From Burkholderia anthina (GTDB lineage: Bacteria; Pseudomonadota; Gammaproteobacteria; Burkholderiales; Burkholderiaceae): DNA of 64,000 bases. Below are positions 8,746 through 16,971 of this stretch, one piece after another. The position numbers and the translations under genes were made by a program. Each line of letters starts with the position of its first letter. The stretch's first letter is position 1. The notes below the pieces were generated by a model that saw only the letters and a program-made list of their open reading frames with translations, had not been told where the DNA came from and did not search any database. The DNA is taken from positions 434,001-498,000 of the forward strand of contig NZ_CABVLY010000001.1 of NCBI RefSeq assembly GCF_902498995.1, in the 5' to 3' direction.

Positions 8746-9630
8746 CTACGCGGCCAGCATCGCGTCGAGCAGCCACGAGCCGGCCGGCCCGAGCGGCCGG
8801 TTGCGCGACCATACCGCATCCACCCGCACGCGGCGCGGCCAGCCGCGCGAGCGCAGCTCGCACAGGCGATCGCGCGCGAAGTGCTCCACCATCCAGCGCG
8901 GCAGCTCGGCCCAGCCGAACCCCAGCACGGCCATCTCCAGCAGCATCAGATAGCTCGGCGCGAGCCAGCGCTGCGTGCCGACGACGATCCGGTCGTCGGC
9001 GCTGCGATCCTCCGGTTTCACATAGGTATTGAGCCGCAGCTCGCGCGCGTCGCGCAGCGCCGCATGCGGCACGTCGGCATCGCCGTATTGCGCCAGCGCG
9101 TGCATGCGCCCGACGAACAGGCCGATCTCCGATTCCTCCGCCACCGTCGCCGCACCGATATCGGGCGGGTAGGCCGCGCGCGCGGCCATCAGCCCGAGCT
9201 GCGCACGGCCCTGCTGGATCAGGTCGAGCACGTCCTCGTGCTCGGCGATCTGGCATTCGAGCTCGAGCGCCGGAAAGCGCTGTTCGAGCGCCATCAACGT
9301 TTCCTCGTAACGCTTCGACTGGTACGTGTCGGACACGACGAGCGTGAGCCGCGCTTCCTCGCCTTGCGCGAGCCGCGCCGCCATGCGGTCGATTGCCGCG
9401 CCGGCCTCCAGCGCGCGCTGCACCTGCGGCAACAGCGCGCGTCCGGCGTCGGTCAGCGTCGGGGTGCGTGTCGAGCGATCGAACAACTGCACGCCGAGGT
9501 CGATCTCGAAGTTCGCGATCGCCTCGGAAATCGTCGACTGGCGTTTGCCGAGCTTGCGTGCGGCGGCCGTGAACGAGCCGAGCAGCGCGGCTTCGGCAAA
9601 CGCGAGCAGGGCTTCGGGGGCGTGGCGCAT
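8746..9630 (-). CDS. LysR-family regulator, divergent from PACE exporter
   Basis: The 294-residue product has an N-terminal winged helix-turn-helix (LGSFTAAARKLGKRQSTISEAIANFE, residues ~18-43, written here only as its ends LGSFTAAARK and STISEAIANFE) and a periplasmic-binding-protein-like effector domain from about residue 90. The first helix has the typical FDRSTRTPTLTDAGRALLP wing. It is transcribed away from the PACE exporter gene across 112 bases holding inverted repeats. In Acinetobacter the LysR regulator AceR controls the divergent PACE gene aceI, so the same role is likely here. The start has a GAGGA ribosome-binding site 9 bases upstream. Confidence 0.88.
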   Translation of the reverse strand: MRHAPEALLAFAEAALLGSFTAAARKLGKRQSTISEAIANFEIDLGVQLFDRSTRTPTLTDAGRALLPQVQRALEAGAAIDRMAARLAQGEEARLTLVVSDTYQSKRYEETLMALEQRFPALELECQIAEHEDVLDLIQQGRAQLGLMAARAAYPPDIGAATVAEESEIGLFVGRMHALAQYGDADVPHAALRDARELRLNTYVKPEDRSADDRIVVGTQRWLAPSYLMLLEMAVLGFGWAELPRWMVEHFARDRLCELRSRGWPRRVRVDAVWSRNRPLGPAGSWLLDAMLAA

Positions 9631-9652
9631 GCGGCGCTCCTCACAGCGTTAT

Positions 9653-9700
9653 ATCGGTAAAACCGATGATATCAAACTGGATTGGCATGGTTTCACCGAT
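9653..9700. promoter_or_regulatory. Candidate LysR operator between regulator and PACE gene
   Basis: A perfect inverted repeat ATCGGT-AAA-ACCGAT occupies 9653-9667, containing a LysR-style T-N11-A spacing, and the same half site ACCGAT recurs at 9695-9700. The pair lies inside the 112-base divergent region. A recognition site plus activation half site is the usual LysR arrangement. No footprint evidence is available. Confidence 0.55.
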
Positions 9701-9742
9701 CAAAATGGCCACAAGAACTGAATAGACGAACCGGAGGGAATC

Positions 9743-10189
9743 ATGAAACAGGTGAATAAAACGGTGACGGAACGCCTCGTGCATGCGCTGACGTTCGAAC
9801 TCGTGGCGATCGCGCTGTGCGCGCCGATCGGCGCATGGCTGCTCGACATGCCGGTGTCGCACGTCGGCGTGCTGACGGTGATGGTGTCGCTGATCGCGAT
9901 GGTGTGGAACATGACGTTCAACACGCTGTTCGACCGCCTCGAACGGCGTGCGGGCCTGACGCGCACGCTTGGCATGCGGGTCGCGCATGCGGTCGCGTTC
10001 GAACTGGGTCTTGTCGCGATGGTGGTGCCGGTTGCCGCGTGGTGGCTGAACGTGAGCCTCGTCGAGGCGTTGGTGCTCGACCTCGGCCTCGTGCTGTTCT
10101 TCCTGCCTTACACGTTCTGCTTCAACCTCGCGTACGACGCGCTGCGCGCGCGCTGGGTCGCACGCCGCGTCGCAATGCAGGCGGGCTGA
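9743..10189 (+). CDS. PACE-family biocide efflux transporter
   Basis: The 148-residue protein is two tandem bacterial transmembrane pair (BTP) repeats, giving four membrane helices. Each repeat begins with the matching phrase ERLVHALTFELVAI (residue ~10) or RVAHAVAFELGLVAM (residue ~78), with the conserved glutamate and an aromatic WNMTFNTLFDR-like loop after the first pair. PACE proteins export chlorhexidine and related biocides in exchange for protons, and some export short diamines. The start has a clear GGAGGG site. The LysR gene diverges upstream; chrA converges downstream. Confidence 0.88.
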   Translation: MKQVNKTVTERLVHALTFELVAIALCAPIGAWLLDMPVSHVGVLTVMVSLIAMVWNMTFNTLFDRLERRAGLTRTLGMRVAHAVAFELGLVAMVVPVAAWWLNVSLVEALVLDLGLVLFFLPYTFCFNLAYDALRARWVARRVAMQAG

Positions 10190-10240
10190 GCAGGGCGGGG
10201 GAGTCGAACCGGCGGGCGCCGCCGCGAGCGCGGCTGTCCG

Positions 10241-11449
10241 TCAGTGGGCGGCCGCCCACAGCCACACGCCGCACACGATCGCGACGACGCCGTACACGGC
10301 ATACACGGGCACCTTGAAGCGCGCGAAGCACAGCGTCGCGAACGCGCCCGTGAGCCAGTAGACGGGATCGGCCGGTTCGCGATGCAGGATCTTCACGACG
10401 GCGACCACGAGAAAGCCCGTCGTCGCCGCGCGCAGCAGGCGCATCCCGTGCTCGAAGCGCGAATGCCGCTTGAGCCGGAACAGGTGGTTCTTCGCGAACA
10501 CGACGAGGCAACCCGACGGAATGAACAGCGCGGCGGTCGCGAACAGCGCGCCGATCCAGCCGTCGGTCAGGTAGCCGAGAAACGGCACGACGTTCAGCAG
10601 CGGCCCCGGCGACACCGGCGACAACGCGAAGGCGAGCGTGAAATCGTGATCGGAGATGCCGGTCGCCGGCGACACGAACAGCGTCTTGAGCACGGGCAGT
10701 GCGGAAAAGCCGCCGCCGAACAGCGTCATGCCGGCGCCCGCGAGCCGCGGCCACAGCAGCGCCATCTGGTAATCGCCCGGCAGCGGCAGCGCGAACAGCG
10801 CGACGAGGACGGCGAGCAGCACGAGCAGGTTGCGATCGCGCGTGGACAACGTGAAATCGATCGCGTCGTGTTGCGGCGGCCCCGTCAGCCAGCCTGCTGC
10901 AAACGCAGCGCAGAGAATGCCGACGAATGCGGCCGGACTATGCGCGAAAGCGAGCAGAATCGTCGACAACGCGGCGATCAGCTGTTCGAGCCGCGTGCGC
11001 GCGAGCGAGCGCAACTGCTTGAGCCACGTGACGCCGATCAGCGCGGCGAGCACCATCCCGAAGTGATTGATCAGCATCGGCGCGGCGAGCGAGCGCACGA
11101 GCGGCGTGCGATAGAAGATCGCGAACAGCGTCATCAGCACGAAGAACGGCAGCACGCTCGCGATGCCGGCGATCCATGCGCCGGCGCGCCCGTGCAGCGT
11201 CTGGCCGACCTGCACCGCGACGTTGCATCCGACCGGACCTGGCACGAGCCATGCGAGCGCGACGAGATCGGCGAACAACTGCGGCTCGATGCGCTGCAAG
11301 CGGTCGACATAGTGACGTTCGAGCTGCGCCATCATCGACAACCCGCCCCACGACACCGCGGAAATGCCGGCGACGACCTTGAACAAGGCCCACAGGGATG
11401 CCTGTGCCCGTTCGACACGTTCGGCCGCTTCGACTTCGACGGTTGTCAT
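10241..11449 (-). CDS. chrA: Chromate transporter ChrA (long-chain CHR family)
   Basis: The 402-residue inner-membrane protein has two homologous CHR halves. The first shows SWGGLSMMAQLERHYVD near residue 35 and WLVPGPVGCNVAVQVG; the second shows FGGGFSALPVLKTLFV and ALSPVSPGPLLNVV. Ten to twelve hydrophobic helices are visible. Families of this length act as chromate exporters, though some transport sulfate or other oxyanions. I took the ATG at 11449, giving a start close to the first helix; the frame stays open to 11512 with another ATG at 11485. No clear ribosome-binding site supports either. Confidence 0.85.
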   Translation of the reverse strand: MTTVEVEAAERVERAQASLWALFKVVAGISAVSWGGLSMMAQLERHYVDRLQRIEPQLFADLVALAWLVPGPVGCNVAVQVGQTLHGRAGAWIAGIASVLPFFVLMTLFAIFYRTPLVRSLAAPMLINHFGMVLAALIGVTWLKQLRSLARTRLEQLIAALSTILLAFAHSPAAFVGILCAAFAAGWLTGPPQHDAIDFTLSTRDRNLLVLLAVLVALFALPLPGDYQMALLWPRLAGAGMTLFGGGFSALPVLKTLFVSPATGISDHDFTLAFALSPVSPGPLLNVVPFLGYLTDGWIGALFATAALFIPSGCLVVFAKNHLFRLKRHSRFEHGMRLLRAATTGFLVVAVVKILHREPADPVYWLTGAFATLCFARFKVPVYAVYGVVAIVCGVWLWAAAH

Positions 11450-11567
11450 GATTGTGCTGTTGGCGCAGGGCCCGATCTCGCGCATAGGGGCATGCCGGCG
11501 GCCTGCCGACACGATGGCCCTCCCGATTGTCCGCCGCGCATCGTGACACTGCCATGCGCGAAAACGC

Positions 11568-11581
11568 TAGTTAATGAACTA
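11568..11581. promoter_or_regulatory. Small palindrome upstream of chrA
   Basis: TAGTT-AATG-AACTA lies about 120 bases before the chrA start in an otherwise GC-rich gap, with AT-rich surroundings. Its size and shape suit a dimeric repressor such as a MarR-type protein, but nothing identifies the regulator. Confidence 0.3.
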
Positions 11582-11660
11582 AACGATCGGATCGGAAACC
11601 GAAATGATCGGCATGTGGCAAGACGCGTGCCGTGCGTGCCGCGTGTGGTGTGCGGTGTGC

Positions 11661-14000
11661 TTACGCGCCGGCGTTGCCGGCCGCGCGATGTGCGATCACG
11701 TTCGCTTGCTCGCCGCGCACGCCGAAGCGTTCGATCAACGCGGGAATCGCGTCGGCCGGTACGGGCCGCGAAAACAGGAAGCCCTGCGCTTCGATCTCGC
11801 CGAGCGCGGACAGCCATGCGATCTGCTCCTCGGTTTCGGTGCCCTCGACGACGACCGTGAGGCCGAGCGAGCGCGCGAGATGCACGATCGACGACACCAT
11901 CACGCACACGCTGCGATCGTTCGGGATCGCCTGCACGAACGAGCGGTCGACCTTCAGCGTATCGACGGAGAAGCGGTGCAGGTATGACAGCGACGAGTAG
12001 CCGGTGCCGAAATCGTCGAGCGCGATCCGGATGCCGAGCTTCTTCAGCGCGACGATCTTCTCGGAGACGAGTTCCGGATATTCCATCATCGCGGTCTCGG
12101 TGATCTCGAGCTCGAGCCGGTTCGCGTCGATGCCGGTGTCGAGCAGCGCTTGCGAGATCGTCTCGATCAGGTCGCCGCGCCAGAACTGCACGGGCGAGAT
12201 GTTGACCGCGAGCGTCAGCGTGTCGTGGCCGTCGTCGCGCCAGCGCGCGATCTGCGCGCATGCGGTGCGGATCACGAAGTCGCCGATCGGCACGATCAGG
12301 CCGGTCGATTCGGCGATCGAAATGAATTCGTTCGCGGAGATGATGCCGTGCTCCGGATGATCCCAGCGCGCGAGCGCCTCGAAGCCCGTGATCGTGCGCT
12401 GCGTGAGGTCGATCTTCGGCTGGTACGCGAGGAACAGCTGCCCTTCGGCGAGCGCGACGCGCAATTGCTGTTCCCAGCGCATCAGGTGATCCGCGCGGTG
12501 CGACAGGTGCGGCGCGTAGAACTGATAGCAGTTCTTGCCGGCGTCCTTCGCGCTGTACATCGCGAGGTCGGCCTTCTTCAGCAGGTCGATTTCGCTTTCG
12601 TTCGCGACGGTGTGCAGCGCGATGCCGATGCTCGCATGCAGTACGAACGAGCTGCCGCGCACGTCGAACGGTTCGCTGAACAGGCGGATGATCGCTTCCG
12701 CGAGCCGCACCGCGCGCCGTTCGACGTCGTCGCCCTTCATCACGACCACGAACTCGTCGCCGCCGATCCGCGCGAGCGAGCCTTCGTCGCCGACCGCATC
12801 GGACAGGCGCGACGCGGTCATCTGCAGCACGATGTCGCCGGCGTTGTGGCCGAGCGTGTCGTTGACGGTCTTGAAGTTGTCGAGATCGATGAACAGCAGG
12901 CCGAGCCGCGACAGGCTCGCCGGCATCGACACGTCGTTGCGCAGCCCGCGCAGCGTCGCGTAGCGGTTCGCGAGGCCGGTGAGCAGGTCGTATTCGGCGA
13001 GCTGGGTCATCTCGCGCTCGCGGCCGAGCAGCTTGCCGATCAGCCCCGTCGCGACGCCGAAGAACGCGAGCATCGCGAGCGTGATGAAGCTCGTCATCAG
13101 CAGGTAGACGTTGCGCGTGTGGTAGTAGTCCGCGAATTCCTCGGTCTGCGACAGCCCGACCATCACCGCGAGCGGGTAGCCGTCGAGGTGGCGGTACGAC
13201 ACGATGCGCGTCACGCCGTCGAGCGGGTCGATGATGGTGCCCGTCACGCGCTCGGCGATCGGGTAGACGCCCGATGCGGAGAACGCGCCCGGCGCGTTGC
13301 TCACCGAGCCGGTGCGGCGCGCGAGCACGGCGCCCGTGTCGGACACGACGGCGATCACGCCTTCCTTGCCGATCGCCGCATTGTTGTAGAAGTCGTTCGT
13401 GAAGTAGCTCGGGTCTTCCGACACGACGACGATGCCCGCGAAGCTGCCGTCCGGGTTGTTCAGGCGCCGCGTCATCTGCAGCGTCCAGTGGCTCGACACG
13501 CGGCCGAGCACCGGCTTGCTGATGTACAGGCGGTCGTCGTTGTTCGCGAGATGCACCTTGAAGTGCTCGCGGTCGGACAGGTTGATCGGCTTCGGATGGA
13601 GTTCGGCGGTGTTCGCGAACAGGATGCCCTTCGCGTTGACGAGCGAAACCTGGATCAGCGTGTCGCTCGGCACGACGCCTTTTTCGACCGCGCTCGCAAG
13701 GTTGAAATGCGCGGGCGACTTCTCGAACTCGAACTTGACGAAGCGGGTGATCTGGTCGACCTGGTGGATCGCCTTGACCGTATGCTGTTCGAGCGCGGAC
13801 GACAGGATCGCAGCGGATGCCGCCGCTTCCTTGTACGCGCTGTCCTTTTCGACCGACAGTCGCGCGATGATCACGGCCCACAGCAGCGCGAGCGCCAGCA
13901 TCCCGAGCAGCGGGATCGCGAACAGCGCACGCCGGCGCGATTTGCGCGGCGCGCGCAGCGGCCGATTCGGCGGCGTGTGGTTAGACCGGGCGGAGCTCAT
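11661..14000 (-). CDS. Membrane GGDEF-EAL protein (cyclic-di-GMP synthesis/breakdown)
   Basis: The 779-residue protein has a membrane helix near residues 25-45, a periplasmic Cache-type sensor domain (about 45-285), a second helix near 290-315, then GGDEF and EAL domains. The cyclase site reads ARIGGDEFVVV near residue 412 and is intact; the inhibitory RxxD site expected five residues before it is missing. The EAL domain has FEALARWDHPEHG near 540 and DDFGTGYSSLSYLHRF, so the phosphodiesterase residues also look complete. Which activity dominates cannot be read. The ATG at 14000 was chosen from the basic leader; the frame is open upstream with ATGs at 14033 and 14102. The gene lies upstream of chrA on the same strand with a 211-base gap. 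Confidence 0.9.
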   Translation of the reverse strand: MSSARSNHTPPNRPLRAPRKSRRRALFAIPLLGMLALALLWAVIIARLSVEKDSAYKEAAASAAILSSALEQHTVKAIHQVDQITRFVKFEFEKSPAHFNLASAVEKGVVPSDTLIQVSLVNAKGILFANTAELHPKPINLSDREHFKVHLANNDDRLYISKPVLGRVSSHWTLQMTRRLNNPDGSFAGIVVVSEDPSYFTNDFYNNAAIGKEGVIAVVSDTGAVLARRTGSVSNAPGAFSASGVYPIAERVTGTIIDPLDGVTRIVSYRHLDGYPLAVMVGLSQTEEFADYYHTRNVYLLMTSFITLAMLAFFGVATGLIGKLLGREREMTQLAEYDLLTGLANRYATLRGLRNDVSMPASLSRLGLLFIDLDNFKTVNDTLGHNAGDIVLQMTASRLSDAVGDEGSLARIGGDEFVVVMKGDDVERRAVRLAEAIIRLFSEPFDVRGSSFVLHASIGIALHTVANESEIDLLKKADLAMYSAKDAGKNCYQFYAPHLSHRADHLMRWEQQLRVALAEGQLFLAYQPKIDLTQRTITGFEALARWDHPEHGIISANEFISIAESTGLIVPIGDFVIRTACAQIARWRDDGHDTLTLAVNISPVQFWRGDLIETISQALLDTGIDANRLELEITETAMMEYPELVSEKIVALKKLGIRIALDDFGTGYSSLSYLHRFSVDTLKVDRSFVQAIPNDRSVCVMVSSIVHLARSLGLTVVVEGTETEEQIAWLSALGEIEAQGFLFSRPVPADAIPALIERFGVRGEQANVIAHRAAGNAGA

Positions 14001-14180
14001 CGAAAAGGGCGGCGTCCTGCTCGCGTGAGCCATCCCCCGTCGGGATGGCCGGCTATGGTTGGGGCGCACCGGCGTCTGTTCGTTCGCGGGATGCGCAACC
14101 ATGGACAGACCCGCCGAAGCGACGGATTAGGCCCGATATTACTGGCTGGAACGCTTTTGCGATAGACGGGTGAATCGTAG

Positions 14181-14201
14181 GGTGCCGGCCCGGCCGGCAC
14201 C
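14181..14201. terminator. GC-rich hairpin after the phzF gene
   Basis: A near-perfect palindrome with arms GGTGCCGGCC and GGCCGGCACC sits 19-39 bases beyond the phzF stop. It could stall the minus-strand transcript, but there is no run of T residues, so it is at best a weak or Rho-assisted terminator. Confidence 0.35.
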
Positions 14202-14219
14202 GTCGCGCATCGCGAAACG

Positions 14220-15101
14220 TCAGGCGGGCGCCTGGAACGTGCCGTCCACGACCGTCACGACATGGCCGCCGATCCAGATCGTGCCGTCGTCGCCATAGTG
14301 GACGAAGATGCGGCCGTCGCGGCCGATTGCCGTGCCCTGGCGCACTGTATACGAAGGGCCGGGGCGGCGTTGCTGGCGGCTCAGCAGGCCGGCCAGCGCC
14401 GCATTGGCGCTGCCGGTGACGGGATCCTCGCCGACGCCGAAGCTGCCGCCCGTCATCAGGCAGCGGATTTCGAACGTGGCGGGGCCGCCGTCCGGGTGCG
14501 GCGCGTAGACCGCAAGGCCGTCCGTGCCATAGCGGTGGGTGATTGCCTCTAATGCGGCCTGATCGGGGGCGAGGCCGACGCAGGCGTCGGCCGACGTCAA
14601 CCGCACGACGAGCCACGGCGCGCCGTTGTCGACCGCGCACGGTTCGGCATCCGGATCGATCGCATCGCTGCGCAATGCGGCTGCCAGTGCCGGGTAGTCG
14701 GCGCGGTCGAGCGGCGTGAACCGTGCCGGCGGTGCGGCAAATGCCCAGCCATCGGCCCGTTCGCGCAGTTCGACCCGGCCGACCCCGCATTGCTGGATCA
14801 GCCGGCCCGGCGTGCGCGGCCGCGCGCCGCTTTCCAGGAACGCATGCGCGGTGCCGAGTGTCGGATGACCGGCGAACGGCAGCTCGCCGCCCGGCGTGAA
14901 GATCCGGACGCGGTAGTCGGCTTCCGGATCCGTCGGCGTGCATACGAACGTCGTTTCCGACAGGTTCGTCCAGCGGGCGATCGCCAGCATGTCGTCGTCG
15001 CCGAGCGAATCGGCGTCGAATACCACGGCAAGCGCATTGCCCTTGAACGGCACCGACGTGAAGGCGTCGACCTGCTTGAAGCGGACGCGGCGGCCGGTCA
15101 T
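14220..15101 (-). CDS. PhzF-family isomerase/epimerase
   Basis: The 293-residue protein has the two-fold hotdog-like PhzF architecture. Diagnostic motifs are the catalytic-glutamate segment NLSETTFV near residue 43, GHPTLGTAHAFL near residue 73, and GVGEDPVTGSANAAL near residue 235. PhzF relatives isomerise dihydro-hydroxyanthranilate or act on other small acids; no phenazine genes are nearby, so phenazine synthesis should not be assumed. The ATG at 15101 was chosen; an in-frame TTG at 15140 would overlap the ridA stop and imply translational coupling. It follows ridA on the same strand. Confidence 0.85.
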   Translation of the reverse strand: MTGRRVRFKQVDAFTSVPFKGNALAVVFDADSLGDDDMLAIARWTNLSETTFVCTPTDPEADYRVRIFTPGGELPFAGHPTLGTAHAFLESGARPRTPGRLIQQCGVGRVELRERADGWAFAAPPARFTPLDRADYPALAAALRSDAIDPDAEPCAVDNGAPWLVVRLTSADACVGLAPDQAALEAITHRYGTDGLAVYAPHPDGGPATFEIRCLMTGGSFGVGEDPVTGSANAALAGLLSRQQRRPGPSYTVRQGTAIGRDGRIFVHYGDDGTIWIGGHVVTVVDGTFQAPA

Positions 15102-15132
15102 CGTGACGGTTGCGTGACCTGCTTGACCTGCG

Positions 15133-15591
15133 TTATGCAACTTCGGCGATCAGTTCGATCTCGACGCATGCGCCGAGCGGAATCTGCGCGACGCCGAACG
15201 CCGAGCGCGCATGCTTGCCCGCATCGCCGAACACTTCCGCGATCAGCTCCGACGCGCCGTTCGTGACGATGTGCTGTTCGGTGAACTCGAGCGTCGAGTT
15301 CACGAGGCTCATCAGCTTCACGATGCGCGTGACCTTGTTCAGGTCGCCGGTGTGCGCGTGCAGCGTCGCGAGCAGGTCGATCGCGATCGAGCGCGCGGCC
15401 GCCTTGCCGTCTTCCGTCTGCAGATCGGCGCCGAGCTTGCCGGCCCAGACCTTGCCGTCCTTCTTCGCGATGTGGCCCGACAGGTAGACCGTGTTGCCGC
15501 TTTGCGCGCTCATCACGTAGGCGGCGGCCGGTGCGCCGGCGGTCGGGAGCTCGATGCCGAGCGACTTCAGTTTGTCGTAGACGTTAGCCAT
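15133..15591 (-). CDS. RidA-family (YjgF/YER057c/UK114) protein
   Basis: The 152-residue protein belongs to the RidA superfamily, in the longer subgroup with an N-terminal extension. It has SAQSGNTVYLSGHIAKKDGK near residue 28 and the C-terminal RSAFGVAQIPLGACVEIELIAEV segment around residue 128, whose arginine matches the RidA substrate-binding arginine. RidA enzymes hydrolyse reactive enamine/imine intermediates such as 2-aminoacrylate made by PLP enzymes. The aminotransferase gene ends 46 bases upstream and phzF follows, so the three may be one transcript. A GAGGA ribosome-binding site precedes the ATG. Confidence 0.9.
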   Translation of the reverse strand: MANVYDKLKSLGIELPTAGAPAAAYVMSAQSGNTVYLSGHIAKKDGKVWAGKLGADLQTEDGKAAARSIAIDLLATLHAHTGDLNKVTRIVKLMSLVNSTLEFTEQHIVTNGASELIAEVFGDAGKHARSAFGVAQIPLGACVEIELIAEVA

Positions 15592-15637
15592 GGGTGCGAT
15601 TCCTCGTAGAGAGTCGTGCGTGACAGGAAAAAGGGGA

Positions 15638-16819
15638 TCAGAGACGCTCGCGCAGCAGCTTGCCGAGGCGCGCGACGCCTTCCTCGATCTTTTCGGGCGG
15701 CACCGTCACGAACGACAGGCGCAGCGTGTTCTGCTGCGGATCGTTCGCGAAGAACGGCGCGCCGGGCACGAACGCGACGTGGTTCTCGACCGCCGCTTCG
15801 AGCAGCTTCATGCTGTCGATCTGCGCGGGCAGGTTCACCCAGATGAACATTCCGCCGTCCGGGCGGTTCCACGTGACGCCTTCCGGCATGTGACGCGCGA
15901 GCGACGCGAGCATTGCCTCGCATTGCGCGCCGTACAGCTGGCGGATCGTCGGGATGTGTTCGTCGAGGAAGCCGTCCTTGATGACTTCGTGCGCGATGCG
16001 CTGCGTGAGCGTCGGCGTGTGCAGGTCGGTGGCCTGCTTGGCCTGCACGAGCTTGAAGTGGAGTTCTTCGGGGGCAATGATGTAGCCGATCCGCAGGCCC
16101 GGTGCGAGCACCTTCGAGAACGTGCCGAGGTGCACGACGTGGTCCGGCGCCATCGACAGCATCGTCGGCAGCGGCTCGCCCTGGTAGTTCAGCGCGCCGT
16201 ACGGATCGTCTTCCAGCACCGGGAACGGGCTCGACTGCGCGAACGCGGCGAGCGCGCGGCGGCGCTCGACGGGCAGGCGGCGGCCGGTCGGGTTCTGGAA
16301 GTTCGGCTGCGCGTACAGCAGGCGCGCGCCTTGCGTCAGTTCGGGCGTGAGGCCTTCGGGCAGCAGGCCCTGCTCGTCGGTCGGCACCTGCACGTAGCGC
16401 GGCTCGTACAGCGAGAACGACTGCAGCGCGCCGAGGTAGGTCGGCGTTTCGACGAGGATCGGGCTGTCCGGATCGATCAGCGCCTTGCCGAGCAGGTCGA
16501 GCGCCTGCTGCGAGCCGGTCGTGATCAGCACTTGCGACACGCGCACGCTGTAGCGTTCGGCGATCCATTCGCGCAGCGGCAGGTAGCCTTCGGTCGCGCT
16601 GTACTGGAGTGCCGCGGCGGGCGAATCGCGCAGCACGCGGTCGGCCGCGGCGCGCATGCGTTCGGCCGGGAACGTCGCGGGAGCGGGCAGGCCGCCGGCG
16701 AACGAGATGACCTCGGGGCGTTCCGTGATCTTCAGGATCTCGCGGATCGCCGAGCTCGTCAGCTTGCGTGCGCGTTCGGAAAGCTGCCAGTGCGGCGGAT
16801 GCAGGTCGCTCGGATTCAT
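15638..16819 (-). CDS. PLP-dependent class I/II aminotransferase
   Basis: The 393-residue fold-type I enzyme resembles the 2-aminoadipate/aromatic aminotransferase group. It has EVISFAGGLPAPATFP near residue 36, QYSATEGYLPLREWIAERY near 72, ITTGSQQALDLLGKAL near 99, the NPTG segment, DDPYGALNY near 204, and the PLP-binding lysine in GTFSKVLAPGLRIGY near residue 235. There is no fused DNA-binding domain, unlike the MocR protein at 18869. The true substrate is unknown. The start has a GAGGA site. Upstream at 16929-16961 lies a direct repeat overlapping a likely promoter. Confidence 0.9.
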   Translation of the reverse strand: MNPSDLHPPHWQLSERARKLTSSAIREILKITERPEVISFAGGLPAPATFPAERMRAAADRVLRDSPAAALQYSATEGYLPLREWIAERYSVRVSQVLITTGSQQALDLLGKALIDPDSPILVETPTYLGALQSFSLYEPRYVQVPTDEQGLLPEGLTPELTQGARLLYAQPNFQNPTGRRLPVERRRALAAFAQSSPFPVLEDDPYGALNYQGEPLPTMLSMAPDHVVHLGTFSKVLAPGLRIGYIIAPEELHFKLVQAKQATDLHTPTLTQRIAHEVIKDGFLDEHIPTIRQLYGAQCEAMLASLARHMPEGVTWNRPDGGMFIWVNLPAQIDSMKLLEAAVENHVAFVPGAPFFANDPQQNTLRLSFVTVPPEKIEEGVARLGKLLRERL

Positions 16820-16928
16820 AGTCTCCTCGTTCGGATATCGTGGTCAGTCAAGAAAGGTCGGTCAGGCGGATTGCGTCGACGCGGCCGGGTGGGCATGCGG
16901 GAGCGCGATCGGGCCGTCGCGGCTGGAT

Positions 16929-16961
16929 AGGCAAAACCGTTCAGGCAAAACGAACATTATG
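16929..16961 (-). promoter_or_regulatory. Direct repeat at the aminotransferase promoter
   Basis: AGGCAAAAC occurs at 16929-16937 and again at 16943-16951, spaced 14 bases start to start. Read on the minus strand, a CATAAT -10 candidate at 16961-16956 lies just upstream, putting the repeats over the predicted transcription start of the aminotransferase gene. Tandem direct repeats are typical of MocR-family operators, and a MocR gene lies nearby. Operator function is inference. Confidence 0.5.
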
Positions 16962-16971
16962 GCGCACCTCA

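Noticed and set aside
14220..15101. PhzF as part of a phenazine cluster
   Set aside because: No phzA/B/C/D/E/G gene is nearby; PhzF-fold proteins are common outside phenazine synthesis.
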